Translations under genes and position numbers: made by a program
Shown: piece by piece, positions 53,201-60,294 of the stretch
Numbering within the stretch: the first letter of the stretch is position 1
How the letters are laid out: each line of letters opens with the position of its first letter
Source: JAFMDF01 sp965277445
GTDB lineage: Bacteria; Bacteroidota; Bacteroidia; Chitinophagales; Saprospiraceae
Reading direction: 5' to 3'
DNA length: 64,000 bases
NCBI GenBank assembly: GCA_965277445.1
Contig: CBDICY010000013.1
Span: 3,782,001 to 3,846,000 of the forward strand
The notes under the pieces: model-generated
The model's database searches: none
What the model saw: the letters and a program-made list of their open reading frames with translations, nothing else
What the model was told of the DNA's origin: nothing

Positions 53201-54161
53201 TTGTAAACGCTTTCAACACATTTGTCACCGACTCCACGGAAGTAATATTCCCCACCCCTTTTCCAGCTTGCCAAAATTTCACACTATCGTCAAAAGCCGC
53301 TTTGTTATACCTTTTTAATCCTCGACTCATCAAATACATTCGAGCGTATTTTTTCAATTTCTTTTTTGTCAACATATAACTGATAATAGGTCCTGTACGC
53401 AAACCACCTTTCATAATATCATCGGTCTTAATCATAGAGGAATTATTCCCAGCAATTTTATTGGTCCAAACAATATCATCCTCTGTAGAATCGACAATGG
53501 CTTGTTTATAGCCATCGGTGACCTTACATTCGTGGGTGGCTAAAAACCGTGTCCCTAATTGCACCCCAGCATAGCCCATATCTAGTGCTTTTTGAAAATC
53601 AGTAGCATTACCGATACCTCCTGCACAAATTAACGGAATACCAATATCATGCAATTCCTCCATAAATTTTTCGGCAGACTGAATACCTGTCTGTCCCCCA
53701 CCCCGCCAATTGATGCAATTGATACCGTCTACTCCTGTATCTCGCATCGCTAAAGCCACTTTTTTATTGGGCACATCGTGATAGACCTTGATACCATTTT
53801 GGTGCGCAATTTTCACAATTTCTGTAGGTTTCCCCAAAGAAGTCAAAAAGTATTTAACGCCTTCTTCAATGGAAATCTCCATCCATTCTTTCATCTGGTC
53901 GTGGTATTTTTGATTCGCGCCACCGAAGATGGTAAAATTGACGCCAAAAGGCTTTTTTGTCAATTTTTTAATGAGTTGTAATCCTTCTCGGAAATCATGC
54001 CCATATAAGGAAGTCAAAGCAACGGGTTGGACGACGCCAAAACCACCTGCTTCCGAAACAGCAGCGATTAATTCTGGATTAGAACCAGGGTACATTGGGC
54101 CACATACGATTGGCACTTCTGCACCGGTGTCTTTTAAAAATTGTTGTGTTGTATTTTTCAT
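53187..54161 (-). CDS. Nitronate monooxygenase-family flavoprotein (NMO-C)
   Basis: A 324-residue FMN TIM-barrel protein, ATG at 54161. Features are PIVCGPMYPGSNPELIAAVS, AGGFGVVQPV, PFGVNFTIFGG, the glycine-rich GINCINWRGGGQTG in place of the GGHxG motif seen in NMO-A and NMO-B, and the phosphate-binding IPLICAGGIGNATDFQKAL ... LGTRFLATHEC. The missing catalytic histidine (GGQTG rather than GGHxG) suggests chemistry different from classical nitronate oxidation. The C-terminus (GKGVGNITSVESVTNVL) resembles the end of NMO-B. It lies downstream of the MBL-fold gene, with REP pair 1 between them. Confidence 0.85.
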   Translation of the reverse strand: MKNTTQQFLKDTGAEVPIVCGPMYPGSNPELIAAVSEAGGFGVVQPVALTSLYGHDFREGLQLIKKLTKKPFGVNFTIFGGANQKYHDQMKEWMEISIEEGVKYFLTSLGKPTEIVKIAHQNGIKVYHDVPNKKVALAMRDTGVDGINCINWRGGGQTGIQSAEKFMEELHDIGIPLICAGGIGNATDFQKALDMGYAGVQLGTRFLATHECKVTDGYKQAIVDSTEDDIVWTNKIAGNNSSMIKTDDIMKGGLRTGPIISYMLTKKKLKKYARMYLMSRGLKRYNKAAFDDSVKFWQAGKGVGNITSVESVTNVLKAFTKVIV

Positions 54162-54177
54162 GTTTTATTTTTTAACT

Positions 54178-54246
54178 GTAGCTTAGACCTCTGGTCTGAG
54201 TAGCAGATGTTATTACCAAGCTACTCAGACCAGAGGTCTAAGCTAC
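54178..54246. repeat. REP pair 1 (head-to-head, BIME-like)
   Basis: Two inverse copies of the same 26-bp repeat, 54178-54203 and 54221-54246, separated by 17 bp. Each starts GTAG and then folds as CTTAGACC-TCT-GGTCTGAG. The right-hand copy abuts the stop codon of the MBL-fold gene. All seven copies in the window lie within 4.3 kb around the RAYT gene. Confidence 0.9.
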
Positions 54247-54248
54247 AG

Positions 54249-55298
54249 TTATTTAACAATAAACAAATCCCCATCATTCGCAAAAACAATAGGCCCATCA
54301 TAACCACTTAATTCCTTTTTATATAAATTTTTAACTACTCTAAAATCGGGAGCAGGGGCAAAATGATGAAGGATTAATTTTTTGACCTTCGCTTTTGCAG
54401 CTATTTCCGCTACTTCCGATGGAGGGGTATGATAATCTTGAATATCGTGAATAATTTTAGCATTTCTAGTTAAGCCTTGTGCGCTTATAACAGATTCCAT
54501 TTCTTTTAATAAAGAATTAAGAATAATCTCATGTAATAACAAATCTGCATTCTGTGCCATTTCCATTACCAAATCATTCTTTTTAGTATCACCGCTGATG
54601 ACCACTTTTTTGCCTTTATATTCAATGGCATAACCAACTGCTGGTTCAATGGGTTCGTGGTCCACATCAAAAGCGGTGATTGTAATCCCATCTTGTTGAT
54701 AAACTACCTCCTTGCCACCTTGCACATTTTTAAATTCATGTGGAATGGCACAGGCTTTCGATATATCCATGATTTGCGTCCCGTGATGGTCAACTCGGTG
54801 TTTATTTTCTAAATGCAAATAACCTTTAATAGATTGGTTAATGCTGTCGGTTCCATCAGGTCCATACAAATGCAAATCATTGGTTCGTCCTAATAACCAA
54901 GTACGACTAACCATACTTGATAAATCCATAAAGTGGTCAGAATGCCAATGGGTAATAAAAATACCTTCTAGCTTGTTAAGTGGCAACCCCATATTTTCTG
55001 CTCGTCTAACAACCCCATCTCCGACATCGAACATAAAAAAATGTCCATTGACGATGACGGCTGTTCCCGTTTGCACCCGTTCACCAGGCAAAGGAGCAGA
55101 TGTCCCAACCGTATAAACATAAATGCTTTCATCGTCTTGTAATAATTGATTATTTTTTTCTACTTGAGCTATTTGTCTTTTGAGTTGCTGTTGTAGCATC
55201 ATGGGCACTAATTTCTCAGGAAAGAAAGTAGTGACAATCCAGCCTATGAGTAGTAACAAACCTATTAATAGAAGTGCGTAACGGAATATTTTTTTCAT
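54249..55298 (-). CDS. Membrane-anchored MBL-fold (RNase Z-like) hydrolase
   Basis: A 349-residue metallo-beta-lactamase-fold protein with an N-terminal transmembrane helix (about residues 7-25) preceded by MKKIFR, so the catalytic domain should face the periplasm. The metal motif H117-W-H119-S-D121-H122 is intact; later metal ligands are probably in ACAIPHEF, VISGDTKKND and LILHHFAP. The overall form is like ribonuclease Z-type MBL hydrolases, whose exported members act on lactones, phosphodiesters or sulfate esters. It stands in the oxidative/dehalogenase block between NMO-C and the second sulfatase. Substrate unknown. Confidence 0.88.
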   Translation of the reverse strand: MKKIFRYALLLIGLLLLIGWIVTTFFPEKLVPMMLQQQLKRQIAQVEKNNQLLQDDESIYVYTVGTSAPLPGERVQTGTAVIVNGHFFMFDVGDGVVRRAENMGLPLNKLEGIFITHWHSDHFMDLSSMVSRTWLLGRTNDLHLYGPDGTDSINQSIKGYLHLENKHRVDHHGTQIMDISKACAIPHEFKNVQGGKEVVYQQDGITITAFDVDHEPIEPAVGYAIEYKGKKVVISGDTKKNDLVMEMAQNADLLLHEIILNSLLKEMESVISAQGLTRNAKIIHDIQDYHTPPSEVAEIAAKAKVKKLILHHFAPAPDFRVVKNLYKKELSGYDGPIVFANDGDLFIVK

Positions 55299-55422
55299 GT
55301 TGTTTTGATATAATAAACTTAATTCTGAATGATAAATTTTGAATTTTAAATGAGGTTAACTCATTGATTATCAGTATTCAAATATTGTCTAGATAATCGT
55401 CAAAAAAAGTAATAATCAAATG

Positions 55423-55566
55423 AGAAGTCAGAGGTCAGACCGTTTACTACATAAACTGTCAGAAGTCAGATTCTTTAGGTTCAAAATTCTGATAATCAGA
55501 TATTTATACGAATTTAATCTGACTTCTGACAGAAAAATTTATTTTTCGATCTGACTTCTGACCTCT
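55423..55566. repeat. Dispersed palindromic repeat, family A (copy 4)
   Basis: AGAAGTCAGAGGTCAGACC at the left, TCAGAAGTCAGAT and ATCTGACTTCTGACAG inside, and ATCTGACTTCTGACCTCT at the right. It fills much of the 427-bp gap between the MBL and sulfatase genes; nothing coding is seen there. Confidence 0.82.
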
Positions 55567-55686
55567 AAGGATTATCAATCTTTTAGCTGACGCTCTATCA
55601 TATGGTTTATTTTAGAATAACCACTAATAAAGTAAGCTAACTAGCTAATTTTTTCTATAATTTGCTTTCTATTTTTTGATAAGTTT

Positions 55687-55749
55687 GTAACACAACTCTC
55701 TTAGTTGTGCCTGCTAATGATAAAATCACAACTCAGAGAGTTGTGTTAC
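55687..55749. repeat. Palindromic repeat overlapping the sulfatase 3' end
   Basis: GTAACACAACTCTC (55687-55700) and its exact inverse GAGAGTTGTGTTAC (55736-55749); the right arm region also encodes the last residues and stop (55726-55728) of the sulfatase. It may serve as a transcript-end hairpin. Confidence 0.75.
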
Positions 55750-57522
55750 TTTTCTACGTCTCCTTCTCCATACAAAAAAGCCAATTAATACCACAAAAAA
55801 TCCCATCACCCAAGGTCGAACGGCTCCAAAAATAATAGCCCGAACCTTATTGGTTAATTCTGCCTGCGCCTCATATTGCGTACCCATTTCCAAAACGCCC
55901 ATTTTTTCGGTATAAACTGTATATTCCTTTATCATTTCTGCAAATAATTTAGGCTGCGATTGCGCTAAATCTTTGGTTTCCCCTGGGTCATTTTTTAGGT
56001 TATATAGCCGCCATTTAAAATCCCCTAATGGTTTGGCATTTCTAGTGATTTTGTAATCCCCTTTAAATAGCGCACTATGTCCAGCTGCCTCTACGCCAAT
56101 TGGTTCATTTGCTTGATAAACTCGAACGGTATCATTTTGAATAGTTGGTAATAAACTCTTGCCCGTCATTGGAACAAGCATCGTTTTTTCGGGAATACCA
56201 GCTAATGATAAAATAGTAGGCGCTACATCTGTTACAAAAGAAAAAGCAGACCGTTTTTGTGCTTTAGGAATAGTCCCTCCCGAAATAATCAAGGGTACTC
56301 TCAAACCACCTTCTCCTGCATAAAATTTAAAAAAGGAAGAAGGACCAGCTGCTGCACTTGCCATTTCAGGACCGATAAAACCATAATAACCAGGTCCACC
56401 TAAACGATTTTGGTCCCGATGATAACCGACCCATTTCATCCACATATCTGCACGACTATCTCTAACCACACTCCCTTCTGGTCCATTATCGGAAGTAATC
56501 AGGAATACGGTATTCTCATATAATCCTTTATTTTTTAGGTAGGTAATGTAACGTCCAATGTGATAATCCATCGCCTCCAGCATGGCGGCATTAACTGCCA
56601 TATCATTGGCAGCTATTTGTTGTTCTTCGGAGCTAAGGTTGTCCCATTCTTGTAGTTCGGGACGCATCTCTCCTAAGATGGCATCTTTTTGAATAATACC
56701 TAATTGTTTCGCTTTTTCAAAACGTTGTTGCTTTAATTTATCCCACCCATCTTTATAAACACCTTTGTATTTTTTAACAAATTCGGCTGGGGCTTGTACA
56801 GGAATATGAATGGCTTGAAAGGGTAAATAACTAAAAAACGGTTGGTCTTTATCGGGTTCTTCTTCCATAAATTCCATCATTTTATCCACTAGAAATTCCG
56901 AAGAATAAAAATTATCTGGTAACTTTTCTAGAGGTTCACCATCCGCAAACCAAGGAGCATTTCCTTTAAAAGGCAAATACCCTTTTATATCATAATTGTC
57001 TCCGCCTGATGCGCCTAAAACAAAACTACGGTCAAATCCTCGTCTAGTTGGTAAGGTATAAGAAGTATTGCCTAAGTGCCATTTTCCAGCAATGTAAGTA
57101 TTATAACCATTGGCTTTCAACCTAGATGCGACTGTTTCTACTCTAGTATTCAAAATTCCATCGTAATTAGGATGGGCGGTATGTTCTGGTGCTAAAAAAA
57201 CGGGTAAGTTTGGAACGCCTGCTAGGTGACTGTCACATCCTGTCAGTAGCATCGCTCTAGCAGGTGCACACATAAGGGTACTATGGTGATTGGTAAACAT
57301 CGTGCCTTGACTCGCTAAATAGTCGATATTTGGGGTGTACGCTTCTCCTCCGTAAGCACCAAAATCTTGTAGTGCGGCGTCGTCTACTAGGATTAGGACA
57401 AAATTGGGGCTACCGTAGCTTAGACCTCTGGTCTGAGTAGCCTGAGCAGTCAACAACGTAAAAGCAAATGAAGCAAAATAAATAAGAAAAAAAGTCCATC
57501 TCTTTCTTAAAGAAGTCATCAT
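55726..57522 (-). CDS. Formylglycine-dependent sulfatase with C-terminal membrane anchor
   Basis: A 598-residue arylsulfatase-type protein, ATG at 57522. It has a signal peptide (hydrophobic about 10-25, likely cut after TAQA, A28), metal residues in ILVDDAALQD, and C85-A-P-A-R89, the motif for conversion of Cys to formylglycine. Other sulfatase parts are AGKWHLG, FLITSDNGPEGS and YNLKNDPGETKDLAQ. A C-terminal helix (VMGFFVVLIGFFVW) with a poly-Arg tail anchors it. Residues 28-36 are encoded by an in-frame REP element, and the last seven residues by another palindrome. It probably removes sulfate esters from an algal or aromatic compound in the periplasm. The IS-disrupted sulfatase at 32699-35354 has a similar anchor. 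Confidence 0.92.
   Translation of the reverse strand: MMTSLRKRWTFFLIYFASFAFTLLTAQATQTRGLSYGSPNFVLILVDDAALQDFGAYGGEAYTPNIDYLASQGTMFTNHHSTLMCAPARAMLLTGCDSHLAGVPNLPVFLAPEHTAHPNYDGILNTRVETVASRLKANGYNTYIAGKWHLGNTSYTLPTRRGFDRSFVLGASGGDNYDIKGYLPFKGNAPWFADGEPLEKLPDNFYSSEFLVDKMMEFMEEEPDKDQPFFSYLPFQAIHIPVQAPAEFVKKYKGVYKDGWDKLKQQRFEKAKQLGIIQKDAILGEMRPELQEWDNLSSEEQQIAANDMAVNAAMLEAMDYHIGRYITYLKNKGLYENTVFLITSDNGPEGSVVRDSRADMWMKWVGYHRDQNRLGGPGYYGFIGPEMASAAAGPSSFFKFYAGEGGLRVPLIISGGTIPKAQKRSAFSFVTDVAPTILSLAGIPEKTMLVPMTGKSLLPTIQNDTVRVYQANEPIGVEAAGHSALFKGDYKITRNAKPLGDFKWRLYNLKNDPGETKDLAQSQPKLFAEMIKEYTVYTEKMGVLEMGTQYEAQAELTNKVRAIIFGAVRPWVMGFFVVLIGFFVWRRRRRKVTQLSEL
57415..57440. repeat. REP copy inside the sulfatase coding sequence
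   Basis: A full 26-bp copy of the REP lies in frame within the sulfatase gene and encodes residues 28-36 (ATQTRGLSY) at the signal-peptide junction. It is the only single (unpaired) REP in the window. Confidence 0.92.
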
Positions 57523-57554
57523 GTTAGCGATTAATTTTTTTCGTAGTTTTTTCT

Positions 57555-57623
57555 GTAGCTTAGACCTCTGGTCTGAGTAGTCCCAGAGCGTACTATTCTA
57601 CTCAGACCAGAGGTCTAAGCTAC
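57555..57623. repeat. REP pair 2 (head-to-head, BIME-like)
   Basis: Inverse copies at 57555-57580 and 57598-57623 with a 17-bp spacer, between the sulfatase start and the RAYT stop codon (five bases away). Same sequence as the other REPs. Confidence 0.92.
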
Positions 57624-57627
57624 TTTA

Positions 57628-58290
57628 CTACGGTTCATCCACAAATTTCAGAAAATCAGGATGAATATAATTGTGTTTATAGTCTTTCCAATGTTTAACA
57701 ATTCCAGCATCTACTGCATTATTTAAAGTATAATTAATTCGATATTTTAATTCGGCTCTATCCCTAACCATTCTATCAAAGCTCTCAATTTGCCAAAATG
57801 ATTCGCCTGTTCTATTAAGTATTTTATTAGCTAATCTTCCAGAAAAATTTTTAATGGATTTCATAATTAAGGATAACCCTCTATCTAATTTGTAAAAAAC
57901 AAAATGGACATGATTGGACATAATAGTAGAACAAATAACTTTATATCGGTTTCCGTCAAAATGAAAAAGCGCATCTGACCATATTTTTGCTATTTCGTCC
58001 TCTTTTAACCAATGTGGTCCAGTTGTACTTTCGTCTAATAGTTTATCAAATTTGCCAAAATATAAATTAAAGCATTTGTAAAGTTCTTTTTTTAAGGCGT
58101 CTTCTGTTAATCCTTTTCCCCGCAATAATCGTTCTTCCGCCTTTTTTCTTTCTTTTAGTTCTTCAATTTTGGCTCTTGGCAAACTTCCGTATAAACGCAC
58201 CGTCATAAATAATACCGCATTTTCTGGTTGCCAATGTGGTAAGTTTCTACCGTAGTAGCCTCCCTCTTTGGGTTGTAGTTTTCTAGACAT
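57628..58290 (-). CDS. REP-associated tyrosine transposase (RAYT, Y1_Tnp / IS200-like domain)
   Basis: A 220-residue Y1-type protein, ATG at 58290. The HUH motif is H127-V-H129 (MSNHVHFVF) and the likely catalytic tyrosine is Y187 in the KYRINYTLNN helix, followed by AVDAGIVKHW, as in RAYTs. Residues 35-110 contain a charged helical insert (KIEELKERKKAEE) longer than in the shortest family members. RAYT proteins bind and cleave single-stranded REP DNA next to a GTAG tetranucleotide. Here the gene is flanked on both sides by head-to-head REP pairs whose sequence starts with GTAG, the arrangement of a REPtron. It is a domesticated, usually immobile single-copy gene. Confidence 0.92.
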   Translation of the reverse strand: MSRKLQPKEGGYYGRNLPHWQPENAVLFMTVRLYGSLPRAKIEELKERKKAEERLLRGKGLTEDALKKELYKCFNLYFGKFDKLLDESTTGPHWLKEDEIAKIWSDALFHFDGNRYKVICSTIMSNHVHFVFYKLDRGLSLIMKSIKNFSGRLANKILNRTGESFWQIESFDRMVRDRAELKYRINYTLNNAVDAGIVKHWKDYKHNYIHPDFLKFVDEP

Positions 58291-58311
58291 AGTATGGCAT
58301 TTTTGTTTTCT

Positions 58312-58455
58312 GTAGCTTAGACCTCTGGTCTGAGTAGTTAGTATTTTTGTTTATGAAAAAAATAATCCCTCAATATATTAATTTGGATGTAAATATTTAA
58401 TTTTTTCATTGTTTTATCCTTTACTCAGGCTACTCAGACCAGAGGTCTAAGCTAC
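58312..58455. repeat. REP pair 3 (head-to-head, wide spacer)
   Basis: Inverse copies at 58312-58337 and 58430-58455 with a 92-bp AT-rich spacer, between the RAYT start and the DJ-1/PfpI stop codon (three bases away). Same sequence as the other REPs. Confidence 0.92.
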
Positions 58456-58458
58456 TTA

Positions 58459-59331
58459 TTAGTCTAACACTTCTTTACCAGAATTCTCCAAAATAATAGC
58501 CATCATTTGTTGTGCTGTTTCATATCCACTATTTTGGTTCTGTCCGGTAACAAATCGGCGTTCTTCATCCACCACCGTTATATGTGCAAAAAAGTCTCTG
58601 AAAGCTGTATTACTTTTAAAATTCACGCCCAATTTTCGCAATTCAGATTCTGGATGTTGTGGCGTAAGCGTAATGCCTAACTCTTTAATTTGTTTGTCGG
58701 TCACCCCTGTCATCGTTCTGCCTGTTATCAAATAATTATCTAGGGTGTCCTTGGCTTGTATGAATCCTAGGGCACCATGACAAACACTTCCAATAATAGG
58801 GGTTTGCGCATAATACGCCTCGCTGATTTTTTCGCCTAATACTTTGGAATAGCCCAAATCATAAGCAGCTCCCCATCCACCAGCCATCATAATAGCATCG
58901 TATTTCGTAAAATCAACTTCATCAATTTTTAGCGAATTGTTTACTTTTTCTTGAAAGGCTTTATCTTCCAAAAATCGCTCATCTTCTGGTGTTTTAAGCA
59001 TAAAGATAAGCGTCTGTGGGTCAACTGGAATTTTTCCACCTTTGATACTGGCTACATCTACTTCCATACCTGCATCCAAAAACTCATAATAAGGGACGGT
59101 CATTTCAGATGCCATCACGCCTGTTGGATTCCCAGTTGTCTCCCCTGGCGCATTTAATACGCTATGACTAGTGGTGATAACCAATGCTTTTTTACCTTTT
59201 AGGTCATATTCTTTGGCATCTGCATAGGTGGCGTGCAAGCCTGCTTTGTGTAAAATTGTAGGCATGGCAAACCTTACAAAAAGTGCTAAAGAAACAAGAA
59301 CAATTAGGGCTATTTTTAGTATTTTTTTCAT
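58459..59331 (-). CDS. Membrane-anchored DJ-1/PfpI-family protein (Hsp31-like)
   Basis: A 290-residue protein with an N-terminal helix (about residues 5-22, after MKKILK) and a class I glutamine-amidotransferase-like domain. The nucleophile is C184 in IGSVCHGALGF with H185 beside it; E76 in SEMTVPYYEF is in the place of the conserved glutamate; GGWGAAYDLG precedes. Hsp31/DJ-1 relatives act as glyoxalases, hydrolases or chaperones. The anchor, which would put the domain in the periplasm, is unusual. It lies downstream of the second DUF1330-like gene on the same strand, with REP pair 3 and the RAYT gene following. Substrate unknown. Confidence 0.88.
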   Translation of the reverse strand: MKKILKIALIVLVSLALFVRFAMPTILHKAGLHATYADAKEYDLKGKKALVITTSHSVLNAPGETTGNPTGVMASEMTVPYYEFLDAGMEVDVASIKGGKIPVDPQTLIFMLKTPEDERFLEDKAFQEKVNNSLKIDEVDFTKYDAIMMAGGWGAAYDLGYSKVLGEKISEAYYAQTPIIGSVCHGALGFIQAKDTLDNYLITGRTMTGVTDKQIKELGITLTPQHPESELRKLGVNFKSNTAFRDFFAHITVVDEERRFVTGQNQNSGYETAQQMMAIILENSGKEVLD

Positions 59332-59529
59332 GCTATTTTTTTAAGATTGGTAAATCTTTTGGAATACTCATTTTAACTGCTAGATATGCCTTGAAATTAG
59401 GAAATTAGACAATAAAAAAGATAGATTTAGTTTTTTATTATTGTATTTTCAACGAATAGTGGGATTCTTTCAACGAATGGTGAGTAGCTGCTAAAAGATG
59501 TTAAAATCTTCTACACCCCCAACATTAAA

Positions 59530-60147
59530 TCAAACTAAAAAAATATGTAATAAAGCCGCCATCAAAGCCATTACCAAACCCACCGTCAAAGGAAACCCAC
59601 CCAATTGAAACCAAGGGTCCACAGGATAAGCAATACTTTTACTTAAAGCAGCAAATTTAAAATCATGCTTTTCATGAAATTCAGGAGTAATTAAAATCTC
59701 CATAAAATCTCGCCGACTGCGAAAGCGATTAATACCAGAAATTTGCCATTCTTCCGCATTTTTAATGCCAATTACATCAACTGATTTCCCCGCTACCCTG
59801 CCCTGAAATATCCCAATTCCCGCCCGTTTTAACATCGCTTTCATAAAGGATTTATGGTAAGTAATTAATGTTTTCAGGGAACTATCTCCTTCTTTTACCC
59901 CCTCAATTAAATCGGGCGTCTTTTTCAAAGAAATACTATTCACCATCACAAAACTTTTGCCTGTATCGTTTTCTAAGAATTGACGCAAATCTTTCAATCC
60001 TTCTGCACTATTATTATCGAATTTACTTAGTTCTTTTAGATAATAGTCTATTTCTGATTTGGATAAGGGCTTGCGAAAACCTACGTACCAGAGCCAGAAG
60101 ATGGCATATAGTAGTAAGGCGGTTGTCCAGATGATGAATGGTGTCAT
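59530..60147 (-). CDS. Membrane-anchored DUF1330-like protein (paralogue 2)
   Basis: A 205-residue protein, ATG at 60147, with an N-terminal helix (about residues 5-23) and a C-terminal one (about 182-203). The middle shows PLSKSEIDYYL, MVNSISLKK, RAGIGIFQGRVAG and NAEEWQISGINRFRSRRDFM ... HDFKFAALSKSIAYP, closely patterned on the protein at 52463-53086. The domain looks like a dimeric alpha/beta barrel subunit of the DUF1330 type. Both ends being hydrophobic suggests a hairpin topology with the domain on one side of the membrane. Function unknown; it sits between the haloalkane-dehalogenase-like and DJ-1-like genes. Confidence 0.65.
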   Translation of the reverse strand: MTPFIIWTTALLLYAIFWLWYVGFRKPLSKSEIDYYLKELSKFDNNSAEGLKDLRQFLENDTGKSFVMVNSISLKKTPDLIEGVKEGDSSLKTLITYHKSFMKAMLKRAGIGIFQGRVAGKSVDVIGIKNAEEWQISGINRFRSRRDFMEILITPEFHEKHDFKFAALSKSIAYPVDPWFQLGGFPLTVGLVMALMAALLHIFLV

Positions 60148-60151
60148 TTTT

Positions 60152-60292
60152 TTTCAATTTTCAATTCGCAATTTTCAATTTAAAATTTTCAAAAAGGAAC
60201 TTAATTGAAATTAATTCCTTTCTGGTCAAATTCAACTTTCAGCACCTACTTGATTGGCAAGGATTCGTAGAGCAGTTTGAAAATTGAAAATT
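60152..60292. repeat. AT-rich palindromic spacer
   Basis: Repeated TTTTCAATT units at the left face GAAAATTGAAAATT at the right across a 70-bp centre. No gene is seen. It separates the dehalogenase-like gene from the DUF1330-like gene. Confidence 0.5.
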
Positions 60293-60294
60293 AC

